From IMG/VR virus record IMGVR_UViG_3300033149_004666, positions 1 to 30,841 of that record: DNA of 30,841 bases, one strand, 5' to 3'. Position numbers and translations under genes: made by a program. Position 1 is the stretch's first letter; each line of letters opens with the position of its first letter. Of this stretch, positions 7,314-15,025 are shown in pieces. The notes under the pieces are model-generated. The model was not told the DNA's origin. It saw only the letters and a program-made list of their open reading frames with translations, and ran no database searches. Origin of the DNA: a virus.

Positions 7314-8092
7314 AAATAAGTTCACGGGTGGAGGCCATTTTTTCTCAGGCGGTGGCGTTGGATCAGGGGGGTCGATTCAAAAACAGCATACACGTGATCC
7401 GAAATTCGGTATTTATACTGAATTTCGACCATACCGTGTTATTGAGATTTCGTTTAGGTAAAGGGGAGAATCCTTTTTCACAATCGATCTCTTTTTACGC
7501 TAATGACTATGATGGAAGGAAATTCTACGAGGAAGAAGGGAGGGTGGTTTTTGAAAAAGAAGAGGGGGGATATTTGAGGAAGAAGAGTTGCGGAAGGGCG
7601 GGATTTTCTTCCGAAGAGGTTTTCTCGGTTTTCCGGAAACGACGCTCCGATTTTGAGAAGGAGAAGGAAAAGGCAGTCGTTTCTTTTTCGCCGTCCATTT
7701 TGGGACTTTTGGATCTTAGTTTGAGCCATCTGGAATTTTCGGGGAAAAAGGGGGGATCCATTAGGATGATCCAAAGGGATATTTATACGGGAAGTGTGAT
7801 AGAGGTAGCCCCTTCGGAAGAGAAGGGACTCATGGGAAGTTCTTTGGAAAAGAAATTGGATTTTGATGTGGGTCCTTTGGGTTTGCGAACTGTCGATTTT
7901 CAGGCGTTGTTCTCTTTTCAGAAAACGTTGGAGTTTAATTTTAGCCCGGATTGTGTTTTCGTGAAAAGTTTGGGTCTTTCGGGGATCGATTTTTCTGGAT
8001 TCGTTTCTTGTTGTATGTACGATGAGTTGATTCAGATAAAGGAGGTGGGGGAAGATGGGAGGAAAAAGCCGAAAATCGGGAGGGGTAAGTAA
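7310..8092 (+). CDS. Unknown protein of the radical SAM cassette, 260 aa
   Basis: I do not recognise this 260-residue protein. It begins MKISSRVEAIFSQAVALDQG at an ATG that overlaps the stop of the radical SAM gene (ATGA) and follows TGGAGGA at about 7297-7303. Longer readings of the frame upstream only shadow the preceding gene. The sequence is rich in Phe, Ser, Lys and Glu, with alternating hydrophobic residues that suggest a beta-rich fold. No metal-binding or nucleotide-binding motif is visible. It is coupled to the genes on both sides, so it probably works with them, perhaps as a partner or specificity subunit. That is inference only. Confidence 0.75.
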   Translation: MKISSRVEAIFSQAVALDQGGRFKNSIHVIRNSVFILNFDHTVLLRFRLGKGENPFSQSISFYANDYDGRKFYEEEGRVVFEKEEGGYLRKKSCGRAGFSSEEVFSVFRKRRSDFEKEKEKAVVSFSPSILGLLDLSLSHLEFSGKKGGSIRMIQRDIYTGSVIEVAPSEEKGLMGSSLEKKLDFDVGPLGLRTVDFQALFSFQKTLEFNFSPDCVFVKSLGLSGIDFSGFVSCCMYDELIQIKEVGEDGRKKPKIGRGK

Positions 8093-8210
8093 GGCTTTGG
8101 TAGAGGCTTTGATGAAGGAGAAAAGATCAAAAATTCGCGGGAAGAAGTCCGAGAAGAGAAAACGGAGATTGGGAACCGAGGGATTTGGGTTGATAAAGGA
8201 GTCGGAATGA
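8055..8210 (+). CDS. Tiny highly basic protein, 51 aa
   Basis: A short gene running from ATG 8055 to TGA 8208-8210. The product is 51 residues with about a third Lys/Arg, including KEKRSKIRGKKSEKRKRRLG, and few hydrophobic residues. A strong AAGGAGGTG lies eight bases upstream, and the stop overlaps the next ATG as ATGA (8207-8210), both signs of a genuine translated gene. It overlaps the end of the preceding gene by 38 bases in a different frame. The composition suggests nucleic-acid binding, for example delivery of the cassette's enzymes to DNA or RNA, but no family is recognised. Confidence 0.65.
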   Translation: MGGKSRKSGGVSKALVEALMKEKRSKIRGKKSEKRKRRLGTEGFGLIKESE

Positions 8211-8992
8211 TTTCTCCCCCATTCGCTTTATTCGATTCAATTTTGGAAAGGGGAAAAATCTCCCCTAATTTTTGGTGCTCCTCCGAATATTTCGAAAAAG
8301 CAAATTTTCGGATTGAGATAATAGAAGGGAAGTGGATAGAGGTTTGGGAAGGGGATCAACTAATTTTTCCCGCAGTATCCGACCGTTATCCTTTTCAAAA
8401 GGAGGTGATCGGGGAAGTGTCGTGGTCGGATTTCGAAGAATCTTTCTTCTTTGTAGGGCATCGGGTCTTTTTGGATTATGAGTACATCTATGATCCTAAT
8501 TCTTTTTCGGATTTGTCCGGGGGGAAATGGAAGGTTTTTCGGAAGAATCTGAAAAAGTGGCCTTCCTTGAATCCGGGTTGGAAATACGAACGGTTGTCAG
8601 GGGGTTCTGAGGAAATTTTTGAGGTGGCCCTAGATTGGGCAGAATCTTTGGGGGAGGAAAATATTCATGATCATGAACTTCTTCTGAAATATTTGGAATT
8701 TGGCGAGAACAAAAAGGGGGTACGGGACGGAAAAGGGATTCTTCGAGCAGTAAATATTTGGGATTCTAATTGGAAATATATCAATTTTCGATATTGTTTA
8801 TGTAAATCAGAACCTTTTTTGAGCGAATTTGCCCGATATCTGTTTTATACCGATCCCGAGATTTTGGAGAAAGGGAAAAAGGTGAATGATGGGGGAACTC
8901 TGGGGCGGGATTCTTTGAAACGATTTAAGGACAAATTGAATCCTTATCGCGTGAGAAAAGTTTTTTCTTGGGATTGGTCCAAACAAGAATAG
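8207..8992 (+). CDS. DUF2156/GNAT-like transferase
   Basis: The 261-residue protein resembles the DUF2156 / phosphatidylglycerol lysyltransferase C-terminal fold, a tandem GNAT-type domain. The supporting segments are EYIYDPNSFSDLSGGKW (family: DYIY....L..L.GKKW), followed by a basic FRKNLKKW, and the C-terminal VNDGGTLGRDSLKRFKDKLN (family: N.GG.LG..GL..FK....P). Members of this fold transfer acyl or aminoacyl groups. The order of radical SAM genes, this gene and a DNA methyltransferase suggests it may act on a base or nucleotide intermediate; that is inference. It has no membrane segments, so a lipid-lysylating role is unlikely. The ATG overlaps the stop of the basic protein gene. The family call is moderate because it was made by eye. 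Confidence 0.6.
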   Translation: MISPPFALFDSILERGKISPNFWCSSEYFEKANFRIEIIEGKWIEVWEGDQLIFPAVSDRYPFQKEVIGEVSWSDFEESFFFVGHRVFLDYEYIYDPNSFSDLSGGKWKVFRKNLKKWPSLNPGWKYERLSGGSEEIFEVALDWAESLGEENIHDHELLLKYLEFGENKKGVRDGKGILRAVNIWDSNWKYINFRYCLCKSEPFLSEFARYLFYTDPEILEKGKKVNDGGTLGRDSLKRFKDKLNPYRVRKVFSWDWSKQE

Positions 8993-9032
8993 ATTAAAGA
9001 AACCTGTGGTTTTTGGGATATAGGAGGCGGTT

Positions 9033-9989
9033 TTGGTATTTGACCAGGAAATACAGGATGAAGGTTTTGGGTTTCACACAATGCGCTTCCTCCCCGGTTT
9101 ATCGGGGAAGTTTGGGGTGCCCCCATTTTCGGTTCTGAGAATGGAGGGTTTAGAATGGAAGAAACGGAAAAAACAATGGTTGTCTTTAGGGATTCAGAGC
9201 GAAATCGGCCGATCTAACCAGTTGACTTTTCGTTCAACCGGGTGGTTTTCCCAAGAGATCGAAAAGAGAGGCGGCGGCGTCTCCATTTTTGACCCGGTCT
9301 TATGTGAATTGATGTATTCGTGGTTTTGTCCTTCTGGTGGACGAATAATAGACCCGTTTGCGGGGGGATCGGTGAGGGGGATCGTTGCGGCCGTTTTGGG
9401 ACGAGGATATTGGGGCTGTGATCTCAGAAAAGAACAAATAGAATCCAATAATATTCAGGCAGAAAAGATACTTACGGAGACGATGACCGCCCCCGTTTGG
9501 GTATGTGGGGATTCTTTTAATGAGGCGAAAAACGCACCATTGTCCGATTTTGTTTTTAGTTGCCCGCCATATGGTGATTTAGAAAGATATAGTGATGTTT
9601 CGGGAGATTTAAGCAATTTTTCTGATTATTCAAGTTTTCTCAATCGTTACGAAAAAATAATTTACAGAACCCTAAAGCGTTTGAAAGATAATAGGTTTGC
9701 TTGTTTTGTAGTGGGGAATTATCGGGATAAGAAATCTGGTAAATTGAGGAATTTTGTTGGGGATACGGTGCGTATTTTTGATGAGTGTGGGGCATATTTT
9801 TATAACGAGATGATTCTGGTTAGTCCGGCCGGAACATTGCCAATTCGTGTTGGAAAACAATTTGAAAAAAGCAGAAAGATAGGAAGATGCCATCAGTCTG
9901 TTTTGGTTTTCTTTAAAGGGGATTTGAAGAATGTCAGCAAAATAGTGGAGGGATTAAATGAAAAAGGCGATAGAGGCGAAAGAAAATAG
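9033..9989 (+). CDS. Phage DNA methyltransferase (N6-adenine / N4-cytosine type)
   Basis: A DNA methyltransferase using S-adenosylmethionine. The N-terminal region carries FGVPPFSVL, KKQWLSLGIQSEIGR, a signature shared by a large group of phage methylases. The SAM-binding motif I is DPFAGGSVRG at 107-116, and the catalytic motif IV is SCPPY at 176-180, followed by GDLERYSD. Downstream are FACFVVGNYRDKKSG, RNFVGDTVRIF and HQSVLVFFKGD, all typical of this group. The catalytic residues are intact. The start is TTG 9033, five bases after AGGAGG; an ATG at 9081 is a weaker alternative. It ends 32 bases inside the clamp gene. The target base and recognition site cannot be read from the sequence. 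It could protect phage DNA or finish the cassette's modification. Confidence 0.9.
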   Translation: MVFDQEIQDEGFGFHTMRFLPGLSGKFGVPPFSVLRMEGLEWKKRKKQWLSLGIQSEIGRSNQLTFRSTGWFSQEIEKRGGGVSIFDPVLCELMYSWFCPSGGRIIDPFAGGSVRGIVAAVLGRGYWGCDLRKEQIESNNIQAEKILTETMTAPVWVCGDSFNEAKNAPLSDFVFSCPPYGDLERYSDVSGDLSNFSDYSSFLNRYEKIIYRTLKRLKDNRFACFVVGNYRDKKSGKLRNFVGDTVRIFDECGAYFYNEMILVSPAGTLPIRVGKQFEKSRKIGRCHQSVLVFFKGDLKNVSKIVEGLNEKGDRGERK

Positions 9990-10641
9990 GAAGTCTTTTT
10001 TGGAATGTATTGAGAAGATTAAACCAGGGGTATCTGACAAGGTTTTTTTGGATCAATCAGATCATGTGGTTTTCCTAGGCGGCCGGGTATACTCCTACAA
10101 TGATGAAATTTCGGTGAGTGCCCCCTTATCGTTATCCGGTGCGACGATAGAAGGAGCTGTGGTGGCGAAGGAATTACATGGGATCTTGAAACGAATGAAG
10201 GGGGAGACCGTAGAGATATTATTGAAAGAGGATGAATTAATCCTGTCGTCCGGTAAGTTTAGGTCTGGTTTGAAATTCAACAGAGACCTGCGTCTGCCCC
10301 TAGAAATGTATCAAGAAGAAGAGGATTGGGAATGGACCTCCCTTCCCTCAGATTTTCTTCAGGCGGTTTCTTTCGTCCAATTTTCTGTTTCGCGGGATCC
10401 GAGTTATCCCATCTTAAATTGTATATATGTCCATGAGGATTGCGCCGATGCCACGGATAATTATCGGATTATTCGATATCGGACGAAGAAAAAAATCAGC
10501 ACTCCCTTCTTGTTGCCGGGCCACGTGGTGAGGGACATGAAGAACGGGGATTTCCGGGAGGTTTGCGTTCATGATTCTTGGGTTCATCTTCGGGCCCGGC
10601 CCAGGAGAGGAGGCGAAAGGCCGTTTGATTCTGCCTCGTAA
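9958..10641 (+). CDS. dnaN: DnaN-like beta sliding clamp, domains I-II (frame broken)
   Basis: This is the N-terminal two thirds of a sliding clamp that would tether the polymerase. Domain I is seen in FLDQSDHVVFLGGRVYSYND, GAVVAKELHGILKRMK and LLKEDELILSSGKFRSGLKF. Domain II is seen in DFLQAVSFVQFSVSRD, LNCIYVHEDCADATDNYRI and STPFLLPGHVVRDMK. From about 10590 the frame turns into Arg-rich sequence and stops at 10641, while domain III continues in the +1 frame. A stretch of roughly 20 residues that normally lies between HDSWVHLRA and the domain III start also seems missing, so a deletion with frame change fits better than a single-base slip. GGAGGG seven bases upstream supports ATG 9958. Confidence 0.8.
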   Translation: MKKAIEAKENRKSFLECIEKIKPGVSDKVFLDQSDHVVFLGGRVYSYNDEISVSAPLSLSGATIEGAVVAKELHGILKRMKGETVEILLKEDELILSSGKFRSGLKFNRDLRLPLEMYQEEEDWEWTSLPSDFLQAVSFVQFSVSRDPSYPILNCIYVHEDCADATDNYRIIRYRTKKKISTPFLLPGHVVRDMKNGDFREVCVHDSWVHLRARPRRGGERPFDSAS

Positions 10642-10942
10642 GATTGCGGATATGATAGAGAGAAGCTCGGTGTTTTTTTCTTCGACTGATTCCAAGTTTG
10701 ATCGTGAGGTTGAGGTGGAAGTCGAGAAAGGCAAATTCATTCTAAAAGGAAAGAGTGAGGCGGGATGGAGCGAGGAGGAAGCTAATGTGAGATATGAGGG
10801 GGTGCCTGTGTCTTTTCGGATTAATCCGGATTTTCTGAGCGAGATTTCCAACGAAATTCGTGAATGCGTAGTAGGGGAACGAACTATTCTGTTTGAGGGG
10901 GATAATTGGACTCATGTGATCGCTTTGAGGAAGGCGGGATAG
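10571..10942 (+). CDS. dnaN: DnaN-like beta sliding clamp, domain III (shifted frame)
   Basis: The frame continues the clamp from about 10595: EEAKGRLILPRKIADMIERS, VEVEVEKGKFILKGKSEAGW, then VSFRINPDFLSEIS and GDNWTHVIALRKAG at the end, which is the domain III pattern. It has no good ribosome binding site at ATG 10571. A TTG at 10626 does have AGGAGG about 11 bases upstream (near 10609-10614), so a separately translated domain III cannot be excluded. The natural reading is the second half of a gene broken by a frame change. It ends immediately before the glycosylase-exonuclease gene (TAG then ATG). Confidence 0.75.
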   Translation: MILGFIFGPGPGEEAKGRLILPRKIADMIERSSVFFSSTDSKFDREVEVEVEKGKFILKGKSEAGWSEEEANVRYEGVPVSFRINPDFLSEISNEIRECVVGERTILFEGDNWTHVIALRKAG

Positions 10943-12178
10943 ATGGAAGGATTTTTCGATTCCAAAGGCATTGCCCCTGCCTATGTAGGGGGTCTTCTCC
11001 ATTCTTGTTCCCGTTGCGGGTTGTACCGACATGTCCTCAACCCCCGAATTGAGGCCTATGGCAAAGGGGAAAAGGGGATCCTAGTCATAGGCGAGGCCCC
11101 GGGGGAATGGGAGGATAAGAAGGGTAAGCCTTGGCAGGGGAAGATAGGGAGGAAACACCGGCGCAAATTGGAATCCCTCGGGATCGACCTTTTCCGGGAT
11201 TGTGTTAGCATCAATTCGGTCAATTGCCGCCCCCCACGCAATCGAACCCCTCGGCCTAATGAAATTGATTGTTGTCGTCCTCGGGTTTGGAAAGTCATCC
11301 AAGAAACGCAACCTCGTCTTATCTTATTGGCAGGAAATGCGGCTATTCAATCCTTCTTAGGGCATCGCTGGAAGAAAGACCTAGGCGGGATCACAAAATG
11401 GCGAGGGTGGACTATTCCCGATAGGGACGTGAAAGCCTGGGTTTGTCCCGTTTTCCACCCTTCTTACGTAGGCCGATCCGACAACAGAGGAAGTCCTCAT
11501 GAAACGATATGGACGCAGGATCTGGAAAGGGCCTTGGGTTGTTTAGGCCAAGACTTTCCCTATTTCAAAGATGAGGAATCATGCGTTGAGATCCTTCTTG
11601 AATCTGATCGGATCCGGGCGTTTCTGAAACAATTAGCTCAGGACGCCGAAGAACTTCCTGTTCATGCCCCCACACCCTTGGTCGCCTTCGACTACGAGAC
11701 TACGGGCTTGAAGCCGCATTCCGAGGGCCATGAAGTGGTATGCGTCTCGGTGTCCCCTTCCCCCGACGAGGTGGTTGCCTTTCCCGTAACGAGGGGGATC
11801 AAAGGGATCTTCCGCCGTCTTTTCCTAGCCAACCCAACTATAGGCAAGATGGCACATAGTATGAAGTTTGAGGACACGTGGAGTCGTTTTTTCTTCAATA
11901 CCCATGTCCAGGGGTGGAAATGGGACAGCATGCTGGCCGCCCACATCTTGGACAATCGTGATGGGGTCACGGGACTGAAATTTCAGTCATACGTCCATTT
12001 TGGCTTGGTGGATTATGATAGCGGCATCGCCCCTTTCCTTAAGAGCAATTCCAAATCCGCCAATGCCATGAACAGAGTTAAGGAAGTCCCGTTGGAGGAT
12101 CTCTTAACCTATTGTGCGATGGATTCCTTGTTAGAGCACCGTCTCGCCCTTCTACAGATGGAGAAAATACTGAAATGA
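10943..12178 (+). CDS. Family 4 uracil-DNA glycosylase fused to a DEDD 3'-5' exonuclease
   Basis: A fusion protein of 411 residues. Residues 1-205 form a family 4 uracil-DNA glycosylase: cluster cysteines C22, C25, C95 and C110/C111, the uracil-pocket motif GEAPGEWED at 50-58 with KGKPWQG, the strand LILLAGNAAIQSFLG, and HPSY at 172-175. Residues 240-411 form a proofreading exonuclease like the PolA 3'-5' domain: Exo I VAFDYETTGL (D250, E252), Exo II HSMKFEDTW, Exo III TYCAMDSLLEHRLALL. The gene precedes the polymerase core and overlaps it by ATGA, so the exonuclease probably acts in trans as proofreader. Fusing uracil recognition to proofreading suggests recognition or removal of uracil during replication, which is inference. 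Both active-site sets look complete. Confidence 0.88.
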   Translation: MEGFFDSKGIAPAYVGGLLHSCSRCGLYRHVLNPRIEAYGKGEKGILVIGEAPGEWEDKKGKPWQGKIGRKHRRKLESLGIDLFRDCVSINSVNCRPPRNRTPRPNEIDCCRPRVWKVIQETQPRLILLAGNAAIQSFLGHRWKKDLGGITKWRGWTIPDRDVKAWVCPVFHPSYVGRSDNRGSPHETIWTQDLERALGCLGQDFPYFKDEESCVEILLESDRIRAFLKQLAQDAEELPVHAPTPLVAFDYETTGLKPHSEGHEVVCVSVSPSPDEVVAFPVTRGIKGIFRRLFLANPTIGKMAHSMKFEDTWSRFFFNTHVQGWKWDSMLAAHILDNRDGVTGLKFQSYVHFGLVDYDSGIAPFLKSNSKSANAMNRVKEVPLEDLLTYCAMDSLLEHRLALLQMEKILK

Positions 12179-13530
12179 AAGTATACGCGACCACTGGGGA
12201 CGCTTATCAATTGTTCCATGACGGGATCTTGGCTTTCTCGGAGGCCGAATCTGTCGGTCTCAGAATCGACGTTTCTTACTGCGAGGAGAAGAAGGAGGAA
12301 TTATCTGACCGAATTTCGGAGCTGGAATCCGAATTTGGAAAGACCGACGTGGCCAAACAGTGGAAACGGATTTACGGGAGGCGGGCAAATTACAATAGCA
12401 ATGACCAGTTGGCCAAGATTCTCTTTGACCACATGGCGATACGTCCGGTTAGTTACACCGAGAAAGGCCGCCCTTCTACCAATAACGAGAGCCTTCAGCA
12501 GTTACAGGTCCCTGGTCTGGGTTTGGTCCTCAAATCCAGAAAGTTGAAGAAGATCCGAGACACCTATCTGGATGGCTTATTGAGAGAACAGGTAGATGGG
12601 ATTTTACGACCTTTTTTCAATCTTCATTTGGCGCGCACCTTTCGTTCAAGCTCCGACCACATAAATTTCCAGAACATTCCTAAGCGGGACAAAGAAGCGC
12701 AGGAAATCGTCCGCCGCGCCATCCTCCCCCATGAAGGATGCCAATTGATAGAGGTGGACTTCTCGGGCATCGAGGTTCGAGTTTCGGTTTGTTACCACAA
12801 AGATCCGGCAATGATTGTCTATATCAACGACAAGACCACTGATATGCACCGGGATATGGCCCAGCAGATCTATATTTTGTCGGAAGACGAATGGACGGAC
12901 GACACTCGGTTCTACGCCAAAAATGGTTTTGTGTTCCCCGAGTTCTATGGGGATTACTACGTGAGTTGTGCCCGCGCCATGTGGAAGGCCATTGAAGATG
13001 CCCACCTGGAAACTCGACAAGGGATCCCCTTAAAGAGGCATTTGCGGTCCAAAGGGATTCGGTCTTACGATGATTTCGAAGACCACATGAAAAAGGTGGA
13101 GGAACATTTCTGGGGAGAGCGATTCCCTGTATACAATGAATGGAAAGAAAGGCAATGGAAACGATATCTCAAACGCGGATATCTCGATCTGTACACTGGA
13201 TTCCGTTGTTCGGGGGTGATGGGCAGGAATGAAACTTCCAATTATCCAATCCAAGGTTCTGCCTTCCATTGCCTACTCTGGTCTTTCATCGAAGTCCAAC
13301 GAATATTGGTCGCCGAGAGATGGAAGAGCCGTCTAGTGGGCCAGATTCACGATTCGATGGTAAGCAACACCCATCCAGATGAACGAGAGGATCTATTAGC
13401 GTTGATCAAAGAGATTACTTGTAAAAGGTTGCAGGAGCATTGGCCGTGGATAATCGTTCCCATGGAGGTGGAGGCGGATTTGTGCCCCGTTGATGCCCCC
13501 TGGAATGAGAAACAGAAGGAGCCTATCTGA
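12175..13530 (+). CDS. polA: Family A DNA polymerase, polymerase domain only
   Basis: The 451-residue protein carries the Klenow polymerase fold without its own nuclease domains. Motif A is LIEVDFSGIEVRVSVCYHKD (catalytic D195). Motif B, the O-helix, is RFYAKNGFVFPEFYGDYY (K249), a phage variant with one extra residue between K and YG. Motif C is VGQIHDSMV (H392, D393). The thumb region contains the RPSTNNESLQQL segment, matching the usual K..STN..L pattern. It should be the replicative polymerase, with proofreading and uracil recognition supplied by the preceding gene and 5' nuclease by the gene at 17175. The start ATG 12175 overlaps the upstream stop; a longer frame upstream has no support. 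The stop overlaps the DnaX gene start (TGATG). Confidence 0.93.
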   Translation: MKVYATTGDAYQLFHDGILAFSEAESVGLRIDVSYCEEKKEELSDRISELESEFGKTDVAKQWKRIYGRRANYNSNDQLAKILFDHMAIRPVSYTEKGRPSTNNESLQQLQVPGLGLVLKSRKLKKIRDTYLDGLLREQVDGILRPFFNLHLARTFRSSSDHINFQNIPKRDKEAQEIVRRAILPHEGCQLIEVDFSGIEVRVSVCYHKDPAMIVYINDKTTDMHRDMAQQIYILSEDEWTDDTRFYAKNGFVFPEFYGDYYVSCARAMWKAIEDAHLETRQGIPLKRHLRSKGIRSYDDFEDHMKKVEEHFWGERFPVYNEWKERQWKRYLKRGYLDLYTGFRCSGVMGRNETSNYPIQGSAFHCLLWSFIEVQRILVAERWKSRLVGQIHDSMVSNTHPDEREDLLALIKEITCKRLQEHWPWIIVPMEVEADLCPVDAPWNEKQKEPI

Positions 13531-14447
13531 TGTCTTTGTATCTGAAGTATCGTCCCCGGAGTTTTCGTAGGTTTGTAGGCAATAAAGAGGTGGTTTCCAG
13601 TTTGAAAGAGATCCTATCTCGTCCTGATCCGCCCCATTCTTACCTTTTCATCGGCCCTACAGGATGCGGAAAGACGACTCTAGCCCGGATAACCGCGCGC
13701 CTGTTAGGGTGTAAAGGAGGGGATTACAGAGAGATAGATTCGGCCAGTTTTCGGGGAATTGACACCGTGAGGGAGATCCGAAAAAACATGGGCTATGCCC
13801 CGATGGAGGGCGAATGCCGAGTCTGGGTTATAGACGAGGTCCACGGCCAGACCCGTGACGCTCAAAACGCCTTCTTAAAGGCATTAGAAGACACCCCTTC
13901 CCATGTTTACTTTATATTATGCACAACCGATCCACAGAAACTCCTCCCGACTATTCGCGGCCGATGTCTCCAGTACGAGGTCAAGCCCTTAAAGGACAGT
14001 GAAATGAAGGTCCTTCTGGGGAGAGTATCGAAGGCGGAGGGGAAAGAAGTTCCTGAGGAAGTGATAGATCAAGTAATAACGGACTCGATGGGCCATCCGA
14101 GAAATGCCCTACAAATTCTCGATAAAGTGATCAACCTTCCCCCCGATGAGATGTTGGATGCGGCCAAGAAGGAAGCCGAACGGAAAGACGCTGTAATTGA
14201 CTTCTGTCGGGCTATTTTCAAAGGGGCTGGGTGGAAACGGGTTTCCCAGATCTTAAAGAACCTCAAAGAGGATAATGAAGACCCCGAGTCTATCAGAAGA
14301 ATGGTTATGTCTTATTGTAGCTCCCTCCTTCTATCGGGAAAGAAAAATGATCGGGCTTTTGACTTGATGGATGTATTCGAAGAGCCTTTATACAATAATG
14401 GATGGCCGGGGCTGGTACTCTACGCCTACCAGGCGTGTTCATCTTAA
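13530..14447 (+). CDS. dnaX: DnaX-like clamp loader ATPase
   Basis: A 305-residue AAA+ protein matching the gamma/tau clamp loader subunit. The N-terminus LYLKYRPRSFRRFVGNKEVV is the DnaX/RFC signature. Walker A is GPTGCGKT at 42-49, Walker B VIDEVH at 100-105, sensor 1 is ILCTTDP, followed by TIRGRCLQYEVKPL and sensor 2 in GHPRNALQILDKV. The zinc-binding cysteines usual in bacterial DnaX are absent, as is common in phage versions, and there is no tau-like C-terminal extension. It should load the sliding clamp encoded at 9958-10942. No separate delta-like subunit is apparent nearby. ATG 13530 overlaps the polymerase stop. Confidence 0.9.
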   Translation: MSLYLKYRPRSFRRFVGNKEVVSSLKEILSRPDPPHSYLFIGPTGCGKTTLARITARLLGCKGGDYREIDSASFRGIDTVREIRKNMGYAPMEGECRVWVIDEVHGQTRDAQNAFLKALEDTPSHVYFILCTTDPQKLLPTIRGRCLQYEVKPLKDSEMKVLLGRVSKAEGKEVPEEVIDQVITDSMGHPRNALQILDKVINLPPDEMLDAAKKEAERKDAVIDFCRAIFKGAGWKRVSQILKNLKEDNEDPESIRRMVMSYCSSLLLSGKKNDRAFDLMDVFEEPLYNNGWPGLVLYAYQACSS

Positions 14448-14474
14448 CCCGAAAGGGGGGGTTCCTAGTATAAT
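14444..14474 (+). promoter_or_regulatory. Possible sigma70-type promoter with perfect -10 and weak -35
   Basis: TATAAT at 14469-14474 lies in the short gap between the clamp loader and the following gene, which is one of the few intergenic gaps in the replication half. The best -35 candidate is TTAACC at 14444-14449 with a 19-base spacer, which is poor. A small CCC-GAAA-GGG hairpin occupies the spacer. Confidence 0.35.
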
Positions 14475-14500
14475 AATATGAAGGAAGGAGGTATATAGCA

Positions 14501-14983
14501 ATGAAGAAGGACGATGAATACCACGGTGATTATTACGCGGATATCGAGATCGAAAAAGATGCTCTCGATGAGGAATGGATCAAGCAACCCATGCTGTTTT
14601 TTCGGTATTCGGAAAAATGTAGTGAAGCCCGGCATGAAATGGACCTTGCTAAAGAAGAGCTTGATTTAGTTCGGGCGGATCTTGACCGGCGAATAAGGGA
14701 GGCTCCGGGTGATTTCGGGTTGGCGAAGGCGACTGAGACGGCCATATCCAACGCCATTCTTTTGCATGAGGATTATAAGGTGGCTAGCAGGAAGCTCATC
14801 AAGGCGCGCCACACTTGGGATCTCCTCTCAAAGGCGGTCCAGGCGTTTGACCAAAAAAAGGCAGCGTTGGAAAACTTGGTCCGTCTCCTTTCCTTGGGGT
14901 ATTTTGCTGACCCACAGCAGCCCGAGGGGTCCGAATGGAATCGCCATGTATCAAATTCCCGAGTTCGGCGAAAGGGACTATAA
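14501..14983 (+). CDS. Coiled-coil protein, possible recombination mediator, 160 aa
   Basis: The protein has 160 residues, an acidic N-terminus and a long helical, coiled-coil-like middle (about 40-135) with repeated charged and leucine positions, such as MDLAKEELDLVRADLDRRIR, followed by VQAFDQKKAALENLVRLLSL. A short LGYFADPQQPEG segment follows. Proteins with this EELD..RADLDRRIRE...A...L pattern and a GYFA ending often stand just before ssDNA-binding protein and recombinase genes in phages. Context suggests a UvsY-like mediator role, but I have no direct evidence for it. The ATG follows AAGGAGG with a ten-base gap. The gene may head a transcript starting at the TATAAT upstream. Confidence 0.75.
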   Translation: MKKDDEYHGDYYADIEIEKDALDEEWIKQPMLFFRYSEKCSEARHEMDLAKEELDLVRADLDRRIREAPGDFGLAKATETAISNAILLHEDYKVASRKLIKARHTWDLLSKAVQAFDQKKAALENLVRLLSLGYFADPQQPEGSEWNRHVSNSRVRRKGL

Positions 14984-15025
14984 GAAGTATCCTTGAAGAA
15001 CTCAGAAGAAAAAAGGAGGAAAGAA

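Noticed and set aside
14446-14463. AACCC-GAAA-GGGGGGTT hairpin as a terminator of the replication operon.
   Set aside because: Only three to five pairs and no T tract; it more likely just sits within the promoter region.
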